A DNA stretch of 64,000 nucleotides from Caprella mutica (taxonomy: Eukaryota; Arthropoda; Malacostraca; Amphipoda; Caprellidae): assembly GCA_947561585.1 (NCBI GenBank), contig CANNZV010000325.1, forward strand, positions 62,001 to 126,000, read 5' to 3'. Position numbers and translations under genes: made by a program. Below the pieces are notes generated by a model that searched no databases, was not told where the DNA came from, and saw only the letters and a program-made list of their open reading frames with translations. Numbering within the stretch: the stretch's first letter is position 1; every line of letters begins with the position of its first letter. Below are positions 11,776-21,463 of the stretch, piece after piece.

Positions 11776-12897
11776 GTGAGTGGTGAGTGAGAGGTGAGTG
11801 AGTGGTGAGTGAGAGCTAAGTGAGTGGTGAGTGAGTGGTTAGTGAGTGGTGAGTGAGTGGTGAGTGAGTGGTGAGTGAGTGGTGAGTGAGAGCTAAGTGA
11901 GTGGTGAGTGAGTGGTTAGTGAGTGGTGAGTGAGTGGTGAGTGAGTGGTGAGTGAGTGGTAAGTGAGTGGTGAGTGAGAGGTAAGTGAGTGGTGAGTGAG
12001 TGGTGAGTGAGTGGTGAGTGAGTGGTGAGTGAGTGGTGAGTAAGTGGTGAGTGAGTGGTGAGCAAGTGGTGAGTGAGTGGTGAGTAAGTGGTGAGTGAGT
12101 GGTGAGTGAGTGGTGAGTGATTGGTGAGTGAGTGGTGAGTGAGTGGTGAGTGAGTGGTGAGTGAGTGGTGAGTGAGTGGTGAGTGAGTGGTGAGTGAGTG
12201 GTGAGTGAGTGAGTGGTGAGTGAGTGGTGAGTGAGTGGTGAGTAAGTGGTGAGTGAGTGGTGAGTGAGTGGTAAGTGAGTGATGAGTGAGTGGTGAGTGA
12301 GAGGTGAGTGAGTGGTGAGTGAGAGGTGAGTGAGTGGAGAGTGAGTGAGTGGTGAGTGAGTGGTGAGTGAGTGGTGAGTGAGAGGTGAGTGAGTGGTGAG
12401 TGAGAGGTGAGTGAGTGGAGAGTGAGTGAGTGGTGAGTGAGTGGTGAGTGAGTGGTGAGTGAGTGGTAAGTGAGTGATGAGTGAGTGGTGAGTGAGAGGT
12501 GAGTGAGTGGTGAGTGAGAGGTGAGTGAGTGGTGAGTGAGAGGTGAGTGAGTGGTGAGTGAGTGAGTGGTGAGTGAGTGGTGAGTGAGAGGTGAGTGAGT
12601 GGTGAGTGAGTGGTGAGTGAGTGGTGAGTGAGTGAGTGGTGAGTGAGTGGTGAGTGGAGAGTGAGTGAGTGGGGAGTGAGTGGTGAGTGAGTGGTGAGTG
12701 AGAGGTGAGTGAGTGGTGAGTGAGAGGTGAGTGAGTGGTGAGTGAGTGAGTGGTGAGTGAGTGGTGAGTAAGTGGTGAGTGAGTGGTGAGTGAGTGGTGA
12801 GTGATTGGTGAGTGAGTGGTGAGTGAGTGGTGAGTGAGTGGTGAGTGAGTGGTGAGTGAGTGGTGAGTGGAGAGTGAGTGAGTGGTGAGTGAGTGGT
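11776..12897. repeat. 11-bp minisatellite (gagtgagtggt), about 1.1 kb
   Basis: About 100 copies of an 11-bp unit with variants (gagagg, gagtaag, ggagag) that recur in blocks, indicating higher-order duplication. The purine-rich (G/A) strand is the plus strand throughout. The 370-codon minus-strand ORF of T, H, S, P and L residues is a by-product of the 33-bp super-period and is not a gene. Confidence 0.95.
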
Positions 12898-14090
12898 GCA
12901 TTAGGAAAATATTGTTTCTTTTTATCATAAATGAAAATTAGATATTAATTCTAAGATTAAGTTCATTATGAACTTATTATTTTTAATATTTAATATATAA
13001 GATCATCCGTCAAAATGGTTACAGATAGCTAATTAACATATGCCTTTTTAAATTGATATTAAAAACTGAAAATGAATAAGTACTAACTTTTAAAAGTAAA
13101 TTTAACAACTCGCACCTACTAAAATTTTTTAAAAGATTGTCAATGATTAAAAATACAAAATTTGATAAATAAAAAACAGCAGTAGGATAATTTTCACAAT
13201 ACCCTTCCATTTTAATTCGACAGGTGAATGATACATTTGCTCTTTTTCAGTTTTTAACTTAGTCTACCCTTAAATTAGTCACCTTACATTTTCTTTAGAG
13301 TTTCATTTTCTATGGTTTGCTGGGGGGTCTCAAGCAATAATTAATTACAACGTAATACTTTTTGTGTACTTTCTTATCCAATCAAACCATGCTTGTTACC
13401 AATCATTGTTATATAATATTTTGAATGCAATAATAATAGGTAGAAGTTTATAATTATAGCAAACAGACCTGGTCATATGAAACTTAAATAATTTTTTTCA
13501 ATTGCTCCTTCATTTCACATTTTCTAAGCTGCATGAACATATATATGGATTGTAATATTGTATAAGTAGTTATAGGTTACTTAAATTGATAGCTAGCATG
13601 AGAAATTAAAAACCTTTTTAAATCATTTGTATGATAGTTACAAAGATACTATACTACAATAAGATACACCTCTCGGAAATGTCAGTTTCTAAAATACATC
13701 GTGCTGCCACCTGGGTTTCAAAGTGGTACAACGTCAACACTTAGTGTAAAATACAAAGTTGTGAACAAATTTTTGAATTAATTTTCCACTTAGCTGTGCG
13801 TATCTATAGAATGAGAATTAGTTAATATATAATTAGTTGCATGATAAATTTAGAGGATTTTTTAAAATTAAAATTACATTTTCATAGATGAAAAAGTACA
13901 ATTTTTTTGGATATCTGTATTTGCCATGAATGGTACATATTTTCAGTACTAACTAGTACTTACTATACTGCCTGTACTGACTGCCTTTATTTACTACCTG
14001 TAAATAAATAAAACAAAAAAATTTATAATTATCATATAAAAATAATATTTTCCTAATCTAATAAAGTTTTGCTTATCGAAAAGGAGTAAA
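12898..14090. other. AT-rich intergenic DNA, nothing recognised
   Basis: No recognisable gene, RNA or tandem repeat. Sequence resembling the transporter 5' flank begins near 14090. Confidence 0.5.
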
Positions 14091-14760
14091 TAAGCAATCT
14101 TTATAGTAATTATCTAATGTTTAATCAGCTTTTGAATAAAATGGCAATTTTTTTATAACCAGTGATGAATCATATAGTGTACAGTGAACATCATCATTTA
14201 TAATATACATGTATTTTTACTATAAAAGTTCATTATGTTTAATATTTAAACAACAAAATATATAAAAAATATTAGTTTAGTATCATTATTTTGATTCTTC
14301 TTGCATACGAAGAATATTTGGTTTAGTATTAGGATGGAAGTTAAGTTCCAACAAGTTTAAACGTGTTCCAACAAGTTTAAACGTGTTCCAACAAGTTTAA
14401 ACGTGTTCCAACAAGTTTAAACGTGTTCCAACAAGTTTAAACGTGTTCCAACAAGTTTAAACGTGTTCCAACAAGTTTAAACGTGTTCCAACAAGTTTAA
14501 ACGTGTTCCAACCAGTTTAAATGTGTTCCAACAAGTTTAAACTTGTTGGATTAAAGACAGTATCAAGGGATTTGCAGAAGCAGTCATATAGAAAAGTAGC
14601 TCCATGAGCAATGGACAAAGGTAACCAGTTGCTAGTGGACAGCTCATGAATGCAGAAAAGCTACTTCGTCAATGATTTGGCATTGTTTGGAAAATTATTA
14701 GGTTGAAGAGCTACAAGTTGGGTTTTAACCCTAATCAGACTGACAAAATTTAGGTCTCTA
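14090..14760 (+). repeat. orphan copy of the transporter 5' flank
   Basis: This stretch matches, in order, the 5' flanks of copy A (about 19240-20045) and copy B (about 38440-38755): the gtacagtgaacatc segment, an actataaaagttcat TATA-like box, the catacgaagaatat segment, the cagtcat/gctccatgagca segment and the aagctacttcgtcaatgat segment. No transporter exon follows. It is interrupted by the 20-bp minisatellite at 14345-14550. It is best read as the relic of a fourth duplicated unit. Confidence 0.6.
14345..14550. repeat. 20-bp minisatellite (gttccaacaagtttaaacgt)
   Basis: About ten near-identical copies. The last unit reads caagtttaaacttg, so the array ends in a perfect palindrome (about 14528-14550) around gtttaaac. 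It sits inside the orphan 5' flank and is absent from the flanks of copies A and B, so it arose after that duplication. Confidence 0.9.
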
Positions 14761-14984
14761 AAGGACTGAGCTTCAAAGATTCGAAACACAATTTATATTT
14801 TTGAAACCATGGAGAGGCTTGCATTGCATTATTGTATGTCAGTTCATAGCTGTTATCATATAATAGTAACAATAATCCTTAATAAAATAATATAACATCT
14901 GAATACATATAGGAGAAATAAATAAGCATGGTGCAAAATGAATATAAAATAATCAAGCGTATTTGAAGGAATTCCTTGTATAAA

Positions 14985-16153
14985 AATGTCGTTCGCCAAT
15001 CGTTAAGGAGTTAGGGAACATTCATTTTTAGTTAGTACACAAAACAAATATAATAGTAAAATGTAAACAATTTATTAGAAAAATATGTAAAAAAAATTAT
15101 TATATAAATATTAAAGATATAAATGAAATACAATATGGAAATTATAAACTAAAATTATTCTTAAAAAAAGGTTTAAAATACTAGGAGAAGAAACAAAGAA
15201 ATAAGTGTATTAGGGATAGAGTACAATTTCTTTGTTTACACATCGCATCATTATATTATCCGTTCATAACGTACTTGCTGTCTAATTTTTTTTTATATAA
15301 TCTGAGAATTGAACAAGTCTTAATTCACGCCTAATAATGCTTGTGCTCATTATAAAACAACTTCGATCGACATTTGAAAAATAGTTAGAATTTGCAACCC
15401 TATACATCAATGATTATTAAACTGCTATTACTTACCTACATAGTATCTAATTCTCTGCCAATTTCACACGATCGAATTGGATTGCATATTAATTAATAAT
15501 TAATAATACTTGTAACATATAAATGAATATTGTAAAAATGAAGGTGTAGCGTTATTGACATGGAGAATAAAATGTGAATGTAATAAATATTGAACATACA
15601 TATAAGTTGAATTAACATTCACTTAATTTATTGTATAATTTAAAATTGGATCTTTTCTCTCAAAAAAGATCCTTAGAAAAGATCTCTCAGAAAAGATCAT
15701 TAAAATTATATAATTATGAGAATATCTAATTAGCTATTAATCACAAATTAGTACACGAGGTTTAACATTTGCTTTTTGAACCAAATGCTATATAGCTGAC
15801 ATCAATATAGGAAATTAAAAACAAGGGACTATATATGTAACTTGACATGTTTTTAAAATGTACGTGACATAACAAATAAGTAAAAAATAGTTATTATAAC
15901 TTCCTTATGTGTACTAAGGTTTGGTTTACTGTGTGTTTAATAAGGTAGATTTGTTGAAATATTATTTTCCTTTTAATATTAAGTAATCCAATATCTATAT
16001 TGTTATTACTGTAAAAATGAATATCCCCTTAACTTCATAACGAAGGTCTCACGCCGTTTTTTAAATAATTTTTTTTTAAATTTAAAAGTAAAAAATACAT
16101 AAATTCCCATCAAGTAACAGGCAGTTTTCCGCTTTGGCAGTTTTCCGGACACC
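14985..16153. mobile_element. palindromic (foldback-like) element, family E2
   Basis: The left part (14985-15400) and the right part (about 16010-16060) are inverted relatives: gttcgccaa...gttaagg...attcat against its complement near 16020-16055. The right end carries two units of ggcagttttccg and finishes with CCGGACACC at 16145-16153. A second member lies in the other orientation at about 48780-49280, with four units and the same terminus. No transposase was seen, so this is presumably non-autonomous. The left boundary is uncertain. Confidence 0.5.
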
Positions 16154-17053
16154 CACCCGGACAATTGCCACCCTAATGATTATTATTAGGGTTGTTTTAA
16201 TATATTTATGGTCATAAATATTAAGAATATCATATACGAGAAAAAATTGAATTGTATTGAATTCTATATACCGGTAGTTTATAACGAATCAATATAGTGT
16301 TTAATCCTCTCCATTAAAATAATATTTTTATGATCTATGATTATGAAAGCATATTGTTACAACACCAATTATTATTATCATCAGGATTCATCACTTGATC
16401 ATTTTCTTAATTAAGTAGTAGTAATATAAATACCTATTGCTTGGCCATTATCAATTAATTATATATATAGAACTTTACTGGGTGAGATAATAAAGGGTTT
16501 TATCAACAATTAGTGAAGAATCAATAATGTTGTATATTGATAATGTTAATTAAACATATTTTTATAGTACAATACAAATAACAGGTGTGATAGAATAAAA
16601 TCGGTCACTAAAACGGAAAGAAAAGTTTGAAAATTCATTATAAAAAATATTAAATGAGTTTAATATATGTACATAAGTTGAGCGACTGATTTCAAATACT
16701 GTTGCTTGCTATATATTAAAGTATAAATATTTGCTTAATAATTATAGTGGTGGTAAAAGGAAGAAATATTTAATTAATAAAGTAAATGATCAATTGCATA
16801 ATAGAAATATAGTGCATGATGGAAATAAATCATATAAAAAACAATATGTAATTTATTTTATCACCAAATGGAATAATTAGTTTCATAAAATAACAATAGA
16901 TGATGAATTAAGAAATTTGTTTCTTAAAATGTAAACAATTAATAACTAATCGTATAAATATATTATGCATATTTTATCACTATCTTTCAAGTTAAGAGGC
17001 CTGATAATAATTATTTGGGCGGCAATTGTCCGGGTGGCAATTTTCCGGTCACG
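16152..17053. mobile_element. palindromic element, family E3
   Basis: The left end (about 16152-16200, ccggacaattgccacc then tgattattattagg) is the inverted counterpart of the right end (about 17000-17053, tgataataatta, then ggcggcaattgtccgggtgg and ccggtcacg). The interior is AT-rich with no coding potential. It abuts element E2 with little or no spacer, so one probably inserted at the end of the other. Confidence 0.6.
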
Positions 17054-17081
17054 AGTGTAACCAGGCCTGTACCCTTGCTTT

Positions 17082-17316
17082 GAACAGCTGATCGCCAAAA
17101 TCATAACAAAGCGCTGAATTAATCGCCCATTAATTTAGATTGGAATAAATAGAAATAACTGGTTGCGTTTTCCCTTAATTAACTTATTTTTTATAGTTAA
17201 GAGTGGAATTTCGACTTTTATTCCTATCAATTTTAACCAGTTTTTTTCTCTTTATTCCTATCTAAATTAGTGGGAGCTTATAGCTGTTTGTTATGATTTC
17301 GGCGATCAGCTGTTTA
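17082..17316. mobile_element. short inverted-repeat element (MITE-like)
   Basis: Arms of about 85 bases at 17082-17165 and 17232-17316 are imperfect inverted copies (aacagctgatcgccaaaatc on the left). The whole is about 235 bases with no coding potential. The two ends pair through cagctgatcgcc...ggcgatcagctg. No clear target duplication was found. Confidence 0.65.
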
Positions 17317-17354
17317 AACTATAAAAGCCAGAATTGTCCGGCCTGATCAACTAT

Positions 17355-18200
17355 AGATGGCCTTGGTTTGCAATATACCCTCTAAATTTCTAAGCCAAGA
17401 AAAAGAAAGATTTACTTCTGACTGATTACAAAACAATAAAAAAGACTGTTAGTTATATCATAAATGGTTACCTATATACCATTATACTAAAAAAACCATT
17501 ATGTACTGAAAGTACCTAAATACCTAATTACAATTAAACATACGAGTGAAACAATGATGCATTGTTTTCCTTCTTTGTTTTTCTATTTTATTTATCTATT
17601 ATCAATCTATCAATTTGCATTTTGCCATCACTTTTAACAAAACCTATCAGATTACCTTGTGTAAACCATTTGAGATATCCTTCATTCTTGATCAAGAATG
17701 TTGTATAATAAATGTAACCTATTTGACTCGGATATTCTTTTATTTGATTGTTCAGATCATTTTCCAATATTCGTTATTCTGAGAATTTTTTATCCTGTTC
17801 TGAGGGAGCCGGTAGGGATTAGATTTTTATTTTTTTGAAGTTAATAGGGTTAGTCTTGTTGACAAGATTAGTGACTTGTGAATAACCTCTAACGTCCATA
17901 TTTCTGAAGAGGCCATTTGACTTTTAAATATCTCTTAACCAGAGATATAAATAATCTTCCTGCTCATCTAAAGTCTAAACTGAGGGTTCAAATTGTACCG
18001 TTAGACTGAGTAAGTTCCCTACTAATTATTGGTAAAAAGTCATAAATTCTGAGTTTGATGCTTATAGCAGTAATTAAACTAATTCAAATTTTCTGTCTCA
18101 GATTGCCTACAAACAAAAGCGGTATCTCCTTTATTTGAATATATTTTACCTTTATATTTATATCGACAGCCTAAAATTCCTTACGAAATATATGTGGAAT
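17355..18200 (+). pseudogene. decayed LINE fragment, copy 1 (5' flank of copy A)
   Basis: Homologous to the stretch at 36665-38120, where the endonuclease signature is clearer. This copy lacks the middle of the endonuclease segment (a deletion near 17625) but keeps the acctatcagattacc, ttgactcggatattc and later segments. It also has the empty site (near 18070) for the hAT element present in the other copy. Confidence 0.6.
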
Positions 18201-18510
18201 TTCAAATAAATGCTGGATTAAAAAAATGCAGGATTTCGAGAAAATCATGAATTACAAAAAAACCTGTTACCTATTTCAATATTAAAAGAAAAAATGAATT
18301 ATAAGAAAATCCGAAATTTCCAAAAAGTTCCGAGATTAAAAAAATACGAAGTAAAATAATAGAAAAACTCCGAAAAATTATAGGTATATAAAATCCAGAT
18401 AATTAAAAAAACTAAAATCCATAATTCTTAACGAGAAAAATCTTGGTAACCGAAATTTGAAAGACAAAAATAACAAATCTGGAAAAAAAAATTTTTCGAA
18501 TATTTTTAAA

Positions 18511-19001
18511 GTGACTCATATGTTACAAACAGACGGACTCATATGTGACGGACAGACCGACCTCATATGTGACGGACAGACCAACCTCATGTGTGATATA
18601 CAGACCAACTTCATGTCTGACATACATCCGACCTCATGTGTGACGGACAGACCGACCTCATGTGTGACGGACAGACCGACCTCATGTCTGACATACAGAC
18701 CGACCTCATGTGTGACGGACATACAGACCGATCTCTTGTGTGACGGACAGACCGACCTCATGCGTGACGAACAGACCGACCTCATTTGTGACAGACAGAC
18801 CGACCTCATATGTGACATACAAACCGACCTCATGTCTGACATACAGACCGACCTCATGTCTGACATACAGACCGACCACATGTGTGACGGACATACCGAC
18901 CTCATGTGTGACATACAGACCGAACTCATGTGTGACGGACAGAACGATCTCATGTGTGACGGACAGAACGATCTCATGTGTGACGGACAGACCGACCTCG
19001 T
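18511..19001. repeat. 24-bp minisatellite (gacctcatgtgtgacggaca gacc)
   Basis: About 20 copies with alternating gacggaca and gacataca variants. A short degenerate relative lies in the same position relative to copy B (38163-38290), so the array existed before the gene duplication and has expanded here. Long ORFs on both strands are artefacts of the 24-bp period. Confidence 0.95.
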
Positions 19002-19159
19002 ATTTCCTTACCATATAATGTAAACGTGGCACAAAAACGCACGTCCAATCTGATAAAAATATTATCCCACCAGTTGAAAGTAAATGAATTAACAAAGAAA
19101 ACGAGACTACGCTTAGTTTTATAGGCTTCTGGTTATCAAATAATAAAATATTTTAAAAA

Positions 19160-20151
19160 GTTATTTCTTTTCGTGGTCCACCAGCTGTATAAATAATTGA
19201 GCTCATTGAAAATGTTTAACTAAGCTATGTTAAAGTAATTAACTAATGTTTAATTAACTAAACAATCTTACAATAATCAGCTATAATGTTTAATCAGCTT
19301 CATTAAACTAGTTAACTTCAAAATTAGTGGTGAATCGTATAGCGTACAGTGAACATCTTCATCTTAATATTACTATAAAAGTTCATCAGGATGTTTTATA
19401 CCCTTTCACTCCGAATTTTGCACAGTCAAAATTTTGTGTTTTGCAACATTTCCCTGTTCGTATGACACCTATAAACCATGCCTCAACCAATATCTCTAGT
19501 TATTGCTAGATTATCAGGCATGAGACAAAAGTGTTCCAACAGTATTATAAAGAGCAAAAATTTGGGACAATTTGGTCCCAACAGTATTTCACTAATAGTG
19601 AAAATAAATGACATAGGTGTATTATAATACTATAGGGACAGATCTGTCCCTACTCATACAGCTGGCAACTCCCCCTTTCGATATAACCGTGATTTCTCCC
19701 ATCCCAAGCCATTTTAGCGGTAGAAAATGTGATTTAGTACTTAAATATTATTATTGGGACAAAAATAACCCATTAGGAGCGAAAAGGTTAGGACAACTAA
19801 ATTAAATTATATTAGTTTATATTTATTAATGATGAATTTAACACTTCATGCATACGAAGAATATATAGTTTACGAGTTAGATAGACGTTAAAAACTGTAT
19901 GAAGAAGCAGTCAGAGAGGAAAGCTGCTCCATGAACAAAGATAACCAGTAGGCAGTAGCCATGGGACAAGCTCATGAATGCAGGAAAGCTACTTCCGTCA
20001 ATGATGTGACATAGTATGGAAGATAATTAAGTTGAAGAGCCACAAGTATATTTTAAGAAAATAAGAGGAAATGAAGATGAAAAACCTCTTCATTTATTAT
20101 CATTGGAAGAGGTTGATATTGATCTCTTTTTGACCCTTCTTTTCTTCATTA
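19160..20151 (+). promoter_or_regulatory. 5' flank of copy A with TATA-like box
   Basis: Homologous to the flanks of copies B and C. It contains the conserved ctataaaag at 19373-19381, preceded by gtacagtgaacatc. About 390 bases at 19400-19790 are absent from the copy B flank and include two short palindromes (gggacaatttggtccc and tagggacagatctgtcccta). Whether the TATA-like box drives the gene is not shown. It is about 2 kb from the start codon, partly because of the hAT insertion. Confidence 0.35.
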
Positions 20152-20159
20152 TTGATTAC

Positions 20160-21268
20160 TAGGGCTGGGACAATATGCTTTTAGAGATATACTTTTTATG
20201 CTTTAAAAATATGCTTTTTATGCTTTAAAATTATGCTTTTTATGCTTTAAAATAAGCTTTTTATACTCTAAAATATGTTTTTTATGCTCTAAAATATGAT
20301 CAATAGTAGGTATGCCTAATATTCTTTTCTTTTTTATTTAATCAATATCAACCAGGGAAATGAATATTGCTAAACTTTAGTTTTTTATTTACATACTGTG
20401 TTTTTTGGTTTTCATATATTGCAAGATTGACGATCTCTTCTCATCAGAAAACTGAAAAAGAGTACAGCTATATAATTATTGTCAAGAGCCCATTGTATTA
20501 GTTTTGGTATGAAAAAGGATTCTCCTATATAAACAATAGAGATCATTTAACAAAAATTTAAAATGTTAATATTTGTGAATCGAGTATGCAAAATACTAAC
20601 TAAAAATGCATTGTGATCTCACCGATTAATTTATGAGAGCAATCTACCATTTTTATAGTCTGATATAATCAATATAATTTCTCGATTAGCAATGTACAAT
20701 ATGTTGAATTACAAGTAAGATCTTAAATTATTTTAGAATATACAATTAGGTTCTAGTGATAATAGTCGTTTGTATACTATTCTTACTTTCAAGTTACAAA
20801 ATTTGCATTTCATATCTCCATTAATCTCTTCCAAATCTGTAAAGTCAGAGAGCAATCTTGCTCGAAGTTGGACTTTAGGCATGGTATCAATGTGGTTTGC
20901 GAGATCTGAATGACAACTATTCACACCATTAACTAGAGGTAACTTTATATGTTCCAATGATGTAGTAATTGTAGTAATACAATCTAATAGTAATACAATC
21001 TTCCAAAAATACACATTTGATCCAGGATTTCATTAAAATATTATCCATACATTTGTAATTGAAAATTTCGTATAACTTTTATTTATCAACCACCTTTCTG
21101 TGGATAAAAGCATATTTTTTTCGGAAAAAGAATATGCTGTATTTTATGAGCATATTTTTTTTGGAAAGAGAATATGCTTTATTTTCTGAGCATAAAAAAA
21201 TATGCTCTAACGATTAATATGCTCAAGAATATTCTTTTATGCTTAAAGCATATTTTTTCCCAGCCCTA
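20160..21268. mobile_element. non-autonomous hAT element with 8-bp target duplication
   Basis: The ends are TAGGGCTGGGA...TCCCAGCCCTA, and the flanks show an exact 8-bp duplication, TTGATTAC, at 20152-20159 and 21269-21276. The flank of copy B has a single TTGATTAC at the matching place (38864-38876 region), which is the empty site. Subterminal regions carry many copies of atatgctttt and its complement, as hAT elements often do. An internal minus-strand ORF is a possible transposase relic. Confidence 0.9.
20733..21014 (-). pseudogene. ORF inside the hAT element, possible transposase relic
   Basis: A 93-codon frame within the hAT ends. It contains KCKFCN near residue 72, which could be the first half of a BED-type zinc finger, but the matching His and Cys are absent. 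No DDE region is visible. The call rests mainly on its location inside the element. Confidence 0.25.
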
Positions 21269-21463
21269 TTGATTACATGTTAAACTTCAATTAAAATTTC
21301 ACTGAGTGTCATTTATCACATAACTTCTATTGACAGGAAATAATTTTTTTTATATTCATATTCAAGTAACCCAAAATTCTGAAGACATAATTATTTTTCA
21401 TCGAGTATTATAACTTTGGTGATATTTATTTTTGTCTTTTTGAAAAGTGTGGTACGGCTCGAA

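Noticed and set aside
9811..12897. CRISPR-like or prokaryotic repeat array
   Set aside because: Units are directly adjacent without unique spacers, and the sequence context is eukaryotic.
11816..12928. 370-codon minus-strand ORF rich in Thr, His, Ser, Pro and Leu
   Set aside because: It is entirely inside the 11-bp minisatellite. The period of 33 bp (11 codons) keeps the frame open. No non-repeat coding sequence is attached.
18457..19095. ORFs with Cys/Asp-rich repeats that could look like a metal-binding or secreted protein
   Set aside because: Produced by the 24-bp minisatellite on both strands. The same repeat is present in degenerate, non-coding form at 38163-38290.
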